Of a DNA stretch of 35,413 nt, positions 1 through 7,599 are shown piece after piece. Position 1 is the first letter of the stretch, and the number at the start of each line of letters is the position of its first letter. Origin of the DNA: a virus. The notes under the pieces were generated by a model. It did no database searches. It saw only the letters and a program-made list of their open reading frames with translations, and was not told the origin of the DNA. Made by a program: the position numbers and the translations under genes. The stretch covers positions 1-35,413 of the IMG/VR virus record IMGVR_UViG_3300028025_002267; one strand, written 5' to 3'.

Positions 1-2
1 GT

Positions 3-1136
3 CCCTGGGGGGTAGGGGCCTGGGGCGAAGGTTCAATTTCTGTTTCGGTTAACGTAACAGGGGTAAGTGCTTCTGGATTTGTAGGTAATGTAACAACTGC
101 TACATCCGTTTCTGTAACAGGAGTAAGTGCTTCCGGTGAAGTAGGAACAGCCCAAGTAAATGCTAAGGCAAATGTAAACGTCACTGGGGTTCAAGGAACC
201 AGTCAATTAGGCGAAGAAGAAGTAAATGCAGATGCTAACGCCCCTGTAACCGGCGAAACTGCCGTTGGACAAGTTGGTACTGTAGAAGTAGATGCTAAAG
301 GTAATGTTGTTCTCACCGGGGTATTTGGTACCGGAGAAGTTGGAAACGCAGAAGTTGACGCCAAAGCTAATGTATCTGTTACAGGTGTAGAAGCTAGTGG
401 ATTTATTGGTGACGTAGAGATAGACGCTAAGGTTAACGTAGATGCTACAGGTGTAGAAGCTAGTGGATTTATTGGTGATGTAGAAATAGATGCCAAAGCT
501 AATGTAGATTTGACCGGGGTTGAAGGAGTTACCGAATTAGGTCAAGTAGAACAACGTACGGTTAATAAAGTATTTGTAACCGGCGTAGCAGGGACGGGTG
601 AGACAGGTGGTGTAGCCGTTGATGCTGGTGCAAATCACGGTGTTACCGGTATAGCTGCCCCTGCGTTTGAGGGCACTGTAGAGATTGACGCTAAAGCTAA
701 TGTTGTAGTTACAGGCGTATTTGGCACAGGTGAAGTAGGTACGGCAAATATCTCTGCTGACGCTAACGTGTTCGTAACGGGGGTTCAAGCCGAGGGCGCC
801 TTAGGTGAAGAAGAAGTAGATGCTAAAGCTAATGTCTTCCCAACTAGCGTAACTGGAACAGGGCAAATTGGCACTGCTCAAGTATCAGGAAAAGCAGTAG
901 TTAATGTGACCGGCGTGGCTGGTACGATGGGGCTTGGCGAAGTAGAAGTAGAGGGTAAAGCTACCGTAACGGTAACCGGGGTAGCAGGTACAGTTTCTGT
1001 TGGTAGTGTTGCCGTAAACAGCGACGCTAACGTATACTTAACGGGTGTGAGTGCAGTAGGTCGGGTTTCTAGACCCCTAGTCTGGGGCTTGATTGATACT
1101 TCGCAAACACCAAATTGGACGCCGATAGCGGCTTAG
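3..1136 (+). CDS. VTGV-repeat tail/virion protein (5' end outside window)
   Basis: The reading frame is open from the left edge to the TAG at 1134-1136, so the start codon lies upstream and the visible part is a C-terminal fragment of about 377 residues. It starts with a Trp/Gly motif (PWGVGAWGEG). About sixteen tandem units of 22 residues follow, with the approximate pattern xVTGVxGxGxVGxxxVDAKANV. The end is a conserved-looking tail (VWGLIDTSQTPNW). Regular Gly turns with alternating Val/Ala suggest a beta-solenoid or fibrous beta repeat, as in tail fibres or capsid decorations. The neighbouring collagen-like fibre and chaperone-like genes support a tail role. One unit of the same type closes the tail protein at 7599-8564. 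The repeat is visible directly; the tail assignment is inferred from context, and the family name is not known to me. Confidence 0.75.
   Translation, partial: PWGVGAWGEGSISVSVNVTGVSASGFVGNVTTATSVSVTGVSASGEVGTAQVNAKANVNVTGVQGTSQLGEEEVNADANAPVTGETAVGQVGTVEVDAKGNVVLTGVFGTGEVGNAEVDAKANVSVTGVEASGFIGDVEIDAKVNVDATGVEASGFIGDVEIDAKANVDLTGVEGVTELGQVEQRTVNKVFVTGVAGTGETGGVAVDAGANHGVTGIAAPAFEGTVEIDAKANVVVTGVFGTGEVGTANISADANVFVTGVQAEGALGEEEVDAKANVFPTSVTGTGQIGTAQVSGKAVVNVTGVAGTMGLGEVEVEGKATVTVTGVAGTVSVGSVAVNSDANVYLTGVSAVGRVSRPLVWGLIDTSQTPNWTPIAA
51..1073 (+). repeat. Coding tandem repeat, 66-bp (22-residue) period
   Basis: Units recur every 66 bases and keep frame through the whole array. They are diverged, except for two neighbours at 375-440 and 441-506. 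In those two, a 32-base core (381-412 and 447-478) is identical, which points to a recent unit duplication. Confidence 0.85.
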
Positions 1137-1145
1137 GAGCAATAA

Positions 1146-2276
1146 ATGGCAAGTACATATAGTAATCTTAAAATTCAACTTATGGCGACCGGGGAAAACT
1201 CGGGAACCTGGGGCAACGTAACTAACGACAATTTAGGGATAGCCATTGAACAGGCTATTACTGGTTCGGTTGACGTTACTGTTAGTAGTGACACTACTCT
1301 TTCTTTAACCGATACTAATGCAGCGCAAAACGCCCGTGCGTTACGTCTTAATATAGGTGGTAGTGGCGGCTTTAATTTGACTGTTCCTAGTATTCAAAAG
1401 CTATATCTTGTTAACAACGGGACACTAGGGGCCGTAGTTGTTAAAAACGCATCGGGGTCAACTGTTACTGTACCCACTGCTAAAACAATGTGGGTATATA
1501 GCACCGGAAGCGGTGTAGTTGATGCAGTTACTCATTTAAGTTCATTAACTCTTGGGTCTGCGTTACCTATTGCTTCGGGTGGTACAGGTTCAACTTCAAC
1601 CACATACGCAAACTTACAGTCTAATGTAAGCGGGACTCTTCCTATTGCTAACGGTGGTACTGGATCATCGTCAACAACCTTTGTAAATGCAGCAACTAAC
1701 GTAACAGGGGTTCTTCCTGTCGCTAACGGCGGTACCGGGTCTTCTTCAGCTACTTTTTCTGGCGCTAATATTACGTCATTAAACGCTAGTAATATTTCTA
1801 GTGGAACTGTAGCCACCGGTCGTTTGGCAACTTCCGGAACCCCAAGCGCTTCCACATTCCTACGTGGGGATCAGAGTTGGTCTACTGGTGTTGCTGGACC
1901 CACCGGACCCGCTGGACCTCCTGGACCCAGTGGACCTCCTGGACCCAGTGGACCTCCTGGACCAAATGGGGTTGATACAAATAGTAGTTCAGGTACAACT
2001 GATTTTGCTGTCGGCACTACTCTTGCCGCTTTAATTAATACTGGACCCAGTGGTTTTTTCACTGTATGCGCTGCCATGACGGTCAGACAAGCCCCTAATG
2101 GTAGTTACAGAACGTTCTTTCAGATTAACCAAGACACCTCAACTGTTTTGTCCGGAACGTGGAGACAACGTGGAATGATTGCAAATTCGGCAATAAACCA
2201 GGGAGCATTTAATAATGGTACTTCACCGTATTATAATGAACCCCTGCCAATGATATTGTGTCAACGTTCTGCTTAA
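1146..2276 (+). CDS. Collagen-like tail fibre protein
   Basis: 376 residues. The N-terminal part (about 1-130) starts [20 protein letters not shown] and looks like a virion-attachment domain seen in other aquatic-phage fibres. Three repeats of the type [12 protein letters not shown] (about 139-215) follow; such GGTG repeats are common in phage fibres. Residues 251-274 are eight perfect Gly-Pro-X triplets, three of them Gly-Pro-Pro, which should form a short collagen-like triple helix. The last 100 residues are a probable receptor-binding or trimerising tip. It starts ATG 9 bases after the previous stop, with GGAG upstream. A 2OG-Fe(II) hydroxylase lies two genes downstream. The fibre role is inferred from the repeats and context. 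Confidence 0.8.
   Translation: MASTYSNLKIQLMATGENSGTWGNVTNDNLGIAIEQAITGSVDVTVSSDTTLSLTDTNAAQNARALRLNIGGSGGFNLTVPSIQKLYLVNNGTLGAVVVKNASGSTVTVPTAKTMWVYSTGSGVVDAVTHLSSLTLGSALPIASGGTGSTSTTYANLQSNVSGTLPIANGGTGSSSTTFVNAATNVTGVLPVANGGTGSSSATFSGANITSLNASNISSGTVATGRLATSGTPSASTFLRGDQSWSTGVAGPTGPAGPPGPSGPPGPSGPPGPNGVDTNSSSGTTDFAVGTTLAALINTGPSGFFTVCAAMTVRQAPNGSYRTFFQINQDTSTVLSGTWRQRGMIANSAINQGAFNNGTSPYYNEPLPMILCQRSA
1896..1967 (+). repeat. Collagen-like Gly-X-Y triplet tract
   Basis: Eight in-frame triplets read [24 protein letters not shown]. At the DNA level an 18-base unit, GGACCTCCTGGACCCAGT, is repeated 2.5 times from 1914 to 1958, so the tract probably grows and shrinks by slippage. Proline stands in the Y position three times, the site used by prolyl 4-hydroxylases. 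Confidence 0.9.
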
Positions 2277-2288
2277 AAAAGGAACAAA

Positions 2289-2783
2289 ATGAAATTTGAT
2301 AACGGAATTGAAATTACAAATCTTCGGAATGTGCGTCTTATGCCTGACGAGTCTTTCCTGTTAAATGTTGATTTTCTTGCCCCAGGCAGTCCTGTTGAGA
2401 CTGTTGAGTATTGTGCTCGTGGCAGCGATATAGCGGTTACAGGCCAATGGGTGTATCAGCAAATCATCGAGGGTCACATTCAAGGAGAGATCACTAATTG
2501 GGTCCCACCCCCACCTCCTTCTAATGAAGAAATTGGTAATAGGGTTCTTGAATGTCGTAATTATAAATTACGTACAGAAGTCGATCCAGTTGTTTCCAAC
2601 CCACTTCGTTGGAACGATATGACCGAGGCCAAACGGCAAGAATGGATAGATTATCGCCTTGCGCTTCTTGATTTGACAAACGATCCAAATTTTCCATACT
2701 ACAACATGGTGGTCACAATTGATCCCGCATGGGGGGCACAAGTGAATATTAATAATTTTCCTTGGCCTACTAAACCTATTTAA
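2289..2783 (+). CDS. Tail assembly chaperone-like protein
   Basis: 164 residues. The N-terminal half (about 1-70) is a small mostly beta domain with no motif I recognise. A Pro-rich linker (PPPPPSNEE) leads to a C-terminal segment (about 90-161) with the pattern RNYKLRTEVDP...WNDMTEAKRQEWIDYRLAL and a final FPWPTKP. That order, an Arg-x-Leu start, a Trp-x-x-Tyr-Arg-x-x-Leu core and a terminal Trp-Pro, matches phage tail assembly chaperone domains (Pfam Phage_tail_APC type) often found just after tail fibre genes. It lies 12 bases after the collagen-like fibre and probably helps fold or attach it. The domain match is from memory of the family pattern, not from a search. Confidence 0.6.
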   Translation: MKFDNGIEITNLRNVRLMPDESFLLNVDFLAPGSPVETVEYCARGSDIAVTGQWVYQQIIEGHIQGEITNWVPPPPPSNEEIGNRVLECRNYKLRTEVDPVVSNPLRWNDMTEAKRQEWIDYRLALLDLTNDPNFPYYNMVVTIDPAWGAQVNINNFPWPTKPI

Positions 2784-2795
2784 TAAGAGAAAAAA

Positions 2796-3371
2796 TTGAA
2801 CGCTACTTGGCAAATGTGGTCTGGGCGATTCGTTCCTAATTGGTGTAATTTGGTTGTTCAACTTGCTAAAGAGTTACCTGCCCAAAACGCTACGGTGATG
2901 GCTAAAAATACAGCGCAGTTGCAAAACGATACAAGGCGCACAACCATTAGATGGATTAAGAGAGAGCATCAAGAATTAAACTTTTTATTCCCTCTTTTGG
3001 AAGACCACTTTCACGAAGCAAATCATGCGGCTTTTGGAGTAGAACTTTGGAGGTTGCGTTCTATTCAGTTTACTGAGTATCACGAATCAGTCCAAGGTCA
3101 CTATGATTGGCACAACGACGTGTTATGGGGGGATGGTACGCCTGTCCATAGAAAACTTTCTATGGTAATTCAGTTATCAGATCCATCTGAGTATGAAGGT
3201 GCTAACTTAGAGTTAAAACCTTTTTATTTAAATGCACCTAATGAAACGATGTTAAAACAACAAGGAACGATAATTGTGTTTCCTTCGATTGTTGAGCATA
3301 GAGTGACACCTATTATCAAGGGAACACGGTACTCATTGGTAGCGTGGATGGAAGGCCCAAAGTGGAGATAG
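2796..3371 (+). CDS. 2OG-Fe(II) oxygenase (prolyl-hydroxylase-like)
   Basis: 191 residues from a TTG start; AAGAGA lies upstream, and starting at the later ATG (residue 7) would cut into the conserved Trp-rich start. It has the full double-stranded beta-helix signature: H106-x-D108 (HNDV), distal H168 (FPSIVEHRVTP) and 2-oxoglutarate-binding R178 (KGTRYSLVAW). The HRVTP...GTRYSLVAWMEGP ending resembles PKHD-type hydroxylases such as YbiX. These enzymes use Fe(II), O2 and 2-oxoglutarate to hydroxylate protein or small-molecule substrates. Its position after a collagen-like fibre and its chaperone suggests that prolines of the fibre could be the substrate; this is inference. The oxygenase assignment is firm, the substrate unknown. 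Confidence 0.85.
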   Translation: MNATWQMWSGRFVPNWCNLVVQLAKELPAQNATVMAKNTAQLQNDTRRTTIRWIKREHQELNFLFPLLEDHFHEANHAAFGVELWRLRSIQFTEYHESVQGHYDWHNDVLWGDGTPVHRKLSMVIQLSDPSEYEGANLELKPFYLNAPNETMLKQQGTIIVFPSIVEHRVTPIIKGTRYSLVAWMEGPKWR

Positions 3372-3372
3372 T

Positions 3373-3423
3373 ATGAAAACACTCATTAAAGCATTAAAGA
3401 ATGAAACTGTGTTTGTTAAATAA
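3373..3423 (+). CDS. Possible 16-residue peptide
   Basis: A short ORF, MKTLIKALKNETVFVK, fills the gap between the oxygenase stop and the zinc-ribbon gene. It begins one base after the oxygenase stop, with GTGGAGATAG upstream. It is basic and amphipathic. Nothing else supports expression, and it may be only spacer DNA. Confidence 0.2.
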   Translation: MKTLIKALKNETVFVK

Positions 3424-3431
3424 GGACTAGT

Positions 3432-3653
3432 ATGATTTCAGAAAACCCAGCAGTTAAGTTAGAAGACGGTACCAAAGTGTGCCGTCATACGGTTGAAGTC
3501 CTTTGTCCTAATTGCAGTCGGGATGTGGATGAGGCTGAGCTTGCCGCACAAAAGTGCAATGACTGTGGGTTTGATTTATCTACTCCTAAACAATCTGTAT
3601 CTGTTTGGGCTACTTCTGTACCTAAGGGTGGTACAAAGCTCTGGGGTGAGTAA
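3432..3653 (+). CDS. Small zinc-ribbon protein
   Basis: 73 residues, ATG preceded by AAGGACTAGT. Two CxxC knuckles, C25-x2-C28 (LCPNCSRDV) and C42-x2-C45 (KCNDCGFDL), 13 residues apart, form a classic rubredoxin-like zinc ribbon. The tail is short and polar with a final LWGE. Such ribbons bind nucleic acid or proteins, and the sequence does not tell which. It sits between the hydroxylase and the lysis genes, so it may be a late accessory factor. The zinc-binding prediction is strong; the function is unknown. Confidence 0.7.
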   Translation: MISENPAVKLEDGTKVCRHTVEVLCPNCSRDVDEAELAAQKCNDCGFDLSTPKQSVSVWATSVPKGGTKLWGE

Positions 3654-3661
3654 ATTGAATC

Positions 3662-4114
3662 ATGTCAGACGAACTCGGGTTATCGGCTGGTGCCAAGGGG
3701 ATCAGCGAGGGGCTTAAAACTGGGCGTGAGGCTGGGCGGGAGATTGGTAAGAACATCGAGGATGTTCAGAAGGAAGCGGTAGATGTAGCCAGGCAGCAAG
3801 CAAATGCAAAGATTCGTGAGCGCAGAGAAACAGAGTTTAAGAAGGAACGGGCGATATTTAAAGCCCTTGAGGAGTACAAGCACCGTAAGAAGATTACGGA
3901 CGAAGAATACAAGTTACGGATTGACTTTATCAAGCAGTACGGTACTAAAGAGTGGCAGAAGCTAATAGACATTAAAGCCGAGATTGAAAAGTTAGAAAAA
4001 GAGGACCGCAAGTATTTTGATGCGGAGTTGTCAAAGGTTAAATGGGTGCAGTTCTGGTGTTTCTTAGCAGCGGGTTGGATAGCTTATTTTATTGTATGGG
4101 GTGGTAAAAAGTGA
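3662..4114 (+). CDS. Coiled-coil protein with C-terminal membrane anchor
   Basis: 150 residues. The first 125 are highly charged and helical, with long Lys/Glu/Arg runs from about residue 35 to 120 (for example KIRERRETEFKKERAIFKAL), so a coiled coil is likely. One hydrophobic segment near the end (about 126-146, WVQFWCFLAAGWIAYFIVW) is followed by GGKK, giving a tail-anchored topology with the bulk in the cytoplasm. The gene is directly upstream of another membrane protein, with a 4-base overlap, and of the holin and endolysin, so a role in lysis control or membrane remodelling is plausible. I do not recognise the family. Confidence 0.6.
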   Translation: MSDELGLSAGAKGISEGLKTGREAGREIGKNIEDVQKEAVDVARQQANAKIRERRETEFKKERAIFKALEEYKHRKKITDEEYKLRIDFIKQYGTKEWQKLIDIKAEIEKLEKEDRKYFDAELSKVKWVQFWCFLAAGWIAYFIVWGGKK

Positions 4115-4719
4115 TAAAAAAACCAGACGATGCACTATCTAAATTACTGGCGTACGTGGACTCACCGTTTAAATTATTTGCAGTTATTTTGATGGCGATT
4201 TTAACTTTTGGCGGTTGGTTATTTTACGAAAACCAAGAACTGATTGTTGGCACTTATAAAGAGAGTCAGAAGCTACCAAGTATCGTTGAAGATAGGGTAG
4301 ATGATGCTGCAGTTCATTTATTTAAAACAACTGATGCAACTGTAGTAGCAGTATTTAAAGTTAATCCTTTGTTTGGCACTAGAGTCCAGTATCGAGCCTA
4401 TACAAAGACAGGTCGGGATAAAACAAACGATGGCTTGGATGTAGGGTTGTTTACTTCTAATCAAGCAAATAACCAAGATGTAGTAGCTTTAATGGCTGGT
4501 AATGTTCCTTGTGGTGAATACAAGGCGGCGCAGTCAGAAATTGGGCTTTGGTATCTTGAAAAAGGGATGACATTTGGCTGTAGAATTAGTGTACCGCCAG
4601 ACCCTAGTAGGTTTGTAGGGCAGATTACGGTAGGTTGGGATAAACCCCCAGCCGATTTAGAGCAAACTAAAGCAATGCTTTTTATTGCTGCAACCATGTT
4701 ATCAAGGAGTAAGAAATAA
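4111..4719 (+). CDS. Membrane protein of the lysis region, unknown function
   Basis: 202 residues from a GTG start that overlaps the previous stop (GTGA). One transmembrane segment lies at about residues 20-40 (LFAVILMAILTFGGWLFY), followed by a soluble domain of about 150 residues. That domain has two cysteines (VPCGEYK and FGCRIS) about 30 residues apart. If the domain is periplasmic these could form a disulfide. The stop overlaps the next ATG (TAATG), so it is translationally coupled to the holin-like gene. An accessory holin, antiholin or superinfection factor are all possible, and the sequence does not choose between them. Confidence 0.55.
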   Translation: MIKKPDDALSKLLAYVDSPFKLFAVILMAILTFGGWLFYENQELIVGTYKESQKLPSIVEDRVDDAAVHLFKTTDATVVAVFKVNPLFGTRVQYRAYTKTGRDKTNDGLDVGLFTSNQANNQDVVALMAGNVPCGEYKAAQSEIGLWYLEKGMTFGCRISVPPDPSRFVGQITVGWDKPPADLEQTKAMLFIAATMLSRSKK

Positions 4720-5204
4720 TGTTTACCCTAATATCTACAGCGCTGTCCTTCCTCATGGGGGGTTTGCCTAAACTACTGGACTTCTTTCAAGACAAGGCTG
4801 ATAAAGCCCATGAACTAGAGCTTGCCGCTATGCAGATGGAGCGGGAACTAAAAATGATGGAAGCGGGCTATATAGCCCAAGCCCGTATTGAAGAAATCAA
4901 GACAGAACAAGTCCAGATGGAGACCCAAGCCCAAGAACGCACAGCTATGTACCAGCACGACATCGAGATTGGTAAGGGTGCTTCTCAGTGGATTATTAAC
5001 CTACGGGCTTCGGTACGCCCAGTCGTGACCTACCTGTTTGTTTTCCTCTTAATCATCGTAGACGTAGCGTCTATCTGGTGGGCGTGGTCTAGCGGCGTTG
5101 CGTTTGCCGAGGCTATCCCAATGGTCTTTGATGCGGATGAGATGCAGATTCTGGCGTCCATTATCGCTTTCTGGTTCGGGACTCAGGCATTTAGTAAGAA
5201 ATGA
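4719..5204 (+). CDS. Holin-like membrane protein (GTA_holin_3TM type)
   Basis: 161 residues. A hydrophobic N-terminus (about 1-20) is followed by a charged helical stretch (about 25-90, rich in Glu, Met and Gln). Two transmembrane segments come next: about 105-130 (VRPVVTYLFVFLLIIVDVAS) and about 142-156 (QILASIIAFWFGTQAF). The RASVRPVVTY motif before the membrane segment is typical of the three-TM holins of gene transfer agents and marine phages. It lies just upstream of the endolysin and overlaps it by 4 bases, the usual holin-endolysin order. It would permeabilise the inner membrane to release the signal-less lysozyme. The assignment rests on topology, motif and position. Confidence 0.7.
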   Translation: MFTLISTALSFLMGGLPKLLDFFQDKADKAHELELAAMQMERELKMMEAGYIAQARIEEIKTEQVQMETQAQERTAMYQHDIEIGKGASQWIINLRASVRPVVTYLFVFLLIIVDVASIWWAWSSGVAFAEAIPMVFDADEMQILASIIAFWFGTQAFSKK

Positions 5205-5677
5205 AAGTAAGCGATAAAGCAATCAAAATGATTAAGCACCATGAAGGTGTACGTCAGCGTCCTTATCGCTGTCCCGCAAAATTGTGGACGATTGGTGTTG
5301 GGCATGTACTCTACCCACGGCAAGGTGCTTTGAAAATAGACGAGCGGGATGCCTACCCACTGGAGTACAAAGATGACCGTACCTTTTCGATGGAGGAAGT
5401 AGATGGAATTCTTCGAGACGATCTTAATCGCTTTGAGCGAGGTGTTGAACGCTACTGTCCCGTTAAGCTCACTCAAGGTCAGTTCGATGCTCTTGTTAGC
5501 TTTAGCTTTAATGTTGGGCTTGGAACACTACAGCGCTCAACCCTCCGTCAGAAGGTTCTTCGGGGCGAAATGGAAGGGGCGGCAGAAGAGTTCTTGAAAT
5601 ATACGCTCGCTGGCGGTAAAGTACTAAAAGGCTTAGTTACTCGTAGAAACGATGAACGGGCGTTATTTTTATCTTAG
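5201..5677 (+). CDS. Endolysin, GH24 (T4-type) lysozyme
   Basis: 158 residues. Muramidase that cleaves the MurNAc-GlcNAc bond of peptidoglycan at lysis. The catalytic triad has the E-8aa-C-5aa-T form: E15 (HHEGVR), C24 in place of the Asp of T4 lysozyme (YRCPAKLW), and T30 (WTIGVGH). This Cys variant is common among phage lysozymes. A further conserved stretch is FNVGLGTLQRSTLRQKV near the C-terminus. An insertion of about 20 residues after WTIGVGH (through about residue 60) is longer than in T4. There is no signal peptide or N-terminal membrane segment, so export depends on the upstream holin. The start ATG overlaps the holin stop (ATGA). Confidence 0.92.
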   Translation: MKVSDKAIKMIKHHEGVRQRPYRCPAKLWTIGVGHVLYPRQGALKIDERDAYPLEYKDDRTFSMEEVDGILRDDLNRFERGVERYCPVKLTQGQFDALVSFSFNVGLGTLQRSTLRQKVLRGEMEGAAEEFLKYTLAGGKVLKGLVTRRNDERALFLS

Positions 5678-5688
5678 GGTAAACCAGT

Positions 5689-7599
5689 ATGCCATTTATC
5701 AAACTTAATTTTAAACCAGGGTTAAACCGGGACCAGACCAATTACTCTAACGAAGGGGGTTGGTTTGAGTGCGATAAGATTCGTTTTCTATCTGGATACC
5801 CGCAAAAAATAGGTGGGTGGATTAGGGCTACCCCTAACTATATGCTTGGTGTTGGTCGGCAAATGTACAACTGGATAACGACTTATTCTGATAATTTGCT
5901 TGGAATTGGTACAAATAAAAAACTATATATTGAAGTAGGCGGTATTTTTTACGATATAACTCCGCTTAAAGATACATCTGTAAACGCTACTACTTTTACT
6001 GCTACTACCGGTTCTTCTACTTTGGTAGTTGTTGACTCTGGGTCAGATACTAATACAGGTGATTTTGTTACGTTTAGTGGAGCGGCGTCGCTCGGTGGCA
6101 ATATTACCGCTGCAGTTCTTAACCAAAACTATGAAGTAACCACAATTAATGCTAACGCATATAGTATTACTGCTAAAAGCTCAACTACGGGTTTACCTGT
6201 ATTAGCTAATAGTTCTGACTCCGGTAACGGTGGGGGTGCGGTAACTTCTAAGTATGAGATTGCTATTGGTAACGCTGGAAATACGTTAGGTTATGGATGG
6301 GGTACGGGGGTGTATAGCGCTCCTGGTATTGGTTGGGGACTTGCAAGTGCTACACCTGTAAACCTACCGCAACGTGATTGGTGGTTTGATAATTTTGATA
6401 ATGACGCCGTAGCTAATATTCGTGATGGCGAAATTTATTATTGGGAACGCGGTTCTTCTGCTATTGATAACGCTCTTGCGGATCGAGCCGTTCTTTTGTC
6501 TGGGCTTACTCTTAATGGGGTTGCTCCTAATTCTGTGCCCAATAAGGCAATGCAGATACTTGTATCGCAAAACGACAAACATTTATTAGCCTTTGGTGCT
6601 CAGCCTTTTGGTGGTGGTTCAACTGACTTTGACCCTCTTTTAATTCGTTGGGCTACCCAAGATCAGCCTAATGTATGGAACCCACTACCTACTAATACAG
6701 CCGGATTTATACGGATTTCTCGTGGTTCGCAGATTGTCCGTGCATTGCCAACTCGACAAGAAATCTTAGTGTTTACGGATTCCCACCTGTATTCGTTCCA
6801 ATACACCGGCACAACAGACGTGTTTAGTTTGCAAGAGCTTGCCGATAATATTTCTATTATCTCCCCCCGTTCTTGCGTATCGGCTAATAACGTTACTTAC
6901 TGGATGGGGCATGATAAATTCTATGCTTACTCTGGACGGGTTGAGACGCTTCCTTGCACATTGCGTACTTTCTTATTCCAAGACGTTGACTATAGCCAAG
7001 CGGATAAAATTGTGTCCGGCACTAACGAAGGGTTTAACGAAGTATGGTGGTTCTACCCCAGTGCTAATTCAAACTCAAATAACCGTTACATAATTTATAA
7101 CTATCTTGAAAAAATCTGGTATTACGGCAATATTGAGCGCACTGCTTGGCTAGATTCCCCGTCAAGGGAGTTCCCACAAGCTATTCAATACGACAGTACT
7201 ACAGAGATTGGGTACTTACTTGACCATGAAAATGGTATTAATGACGATACTCTGCCTATGGAAGCCTATATCCAGTCGTCTGACTTTGACTTAGATGACG
7301 GCGAGAAGTTCATTCTTACCCGTCGTATGATCCCTGACGTTAACTTTACGGCTTCTACTTCTGCAACTCCAACGGTTAATTTTGCTGTTCGTCCTCGTAA
7401 CTTCCCAGGTAGTAGCTTTGAGACTGACCCGTTTGACAGTCAGAGCGTGGTAGAGAGTTCAATAGGGGTCTATACAGATCAGGTATTTATACGGGCTAGG
7501 GCTCGTCAGATGGCAATTAAAGTAAGTTCTACTGCCCTAGGCGTTCAATGGCAGTTAGGTAGCCCTCGTCTAGATGGGCGTGCCGATGGTAAGCGTTAA
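5689..7599 (+). CDS. Tail hub / DNA stabilisation protein, P22 gp10-like
   Basis: 636 residues, Gly/Asn/aromatic-rich and almost entirely beta. The N-terminus (KPGLNRDQTNYSNEGGWFEC) is of a type widespread in aquatic podophages. Residues about 100-200 form a Thr/Ser-rich inserted domain. The second half (about 340-600) has blade-like repeats such as ILVFTDSHLYSFQYTG and NVTYWMGHDKFYAYSG, and it ends with an Arg-rich strand (FIRARARQMAIKV) and QLGSPRLDG. This order parallels P22 gp10, the tail accessory factor that closes the portal after packaging and carries the tailspikes. The comparison is from remembered sequence, so the family is probable, not proven. It starts 11 bases after the endolysin stop. 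Confidence 0.6.
   Translation: MPFIKLNFKPGLNRDQTNYSNEGGWFECDKIRFLSGYPQKIGGWIRATPNYMLGVGRQMYNWITTYSDNLLGIGTNKKLYIEVGGIFYDITPLKDTSVNATTFTATTGSSTLVVVDSGSDTNTGDFVTFSGAASLGGNITAAVLNQNYEVTTINANAYSITAKSSTTGLPVLANSSDSGNGGGAVTSKYEIAIGNAGNTLGYGWGTGVYSAPGIGWGLASATPVNLPQRDWWFDNFDNDAVANIRDGEIYYWERGSSAIDNALADRAVLLSGLTLNGVAPNSVPNKAMQILVSQNDKHLLAFGAQPFGGGSTDFDPLLIRWATQDQPNVWNPLPTNTAGFIRISRGSQIVRALPTRQEILVFTDSHLYSFQYTGTTDVFSLQELADNISIISPRSCVSANNVTYWMGHDKFYAYSGRVETLPCTLRTFLFQDVDYSQADKIVSGTNEGFNEVWWFYPSANSNSNNRYIIYNYLEKIWYYGNIERTAWLDSPSREFPQAIQYDSTTEIGYLLDHENGINDDTLPMEAYIQSSDFDLDDGEKFILTRRMIPDVNFTASTSATPTVNFAVRPRNFPGSSFETDPFDSQSVVESSIGVYTDQVFIRARARQMAIKVSSTALGVQWQLGSPRLDGRADGKR

Noticed and set aside
203-496. 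Minus-strand ORF with Ser/Thr/Pro repeats
   Set aside because: It is the mirror of the 66-base repeat on the coding strand; the regular pattern comes from the tail protein.
51-1073. Possible CRISPR or diversity-generating repeat
   Set aside because: Repeats are in frame, coding and without spacers; no Cas, reverse transcriptase or template repeat is in the window.
1871-2077. Minus-strand Gly-Pro-rich ORF that also looks collagen-like
   Set aside because: GGNCCN codons read as Gly-Pro on either strand. The plus frame has the full fibre gene, start and ribosome site.
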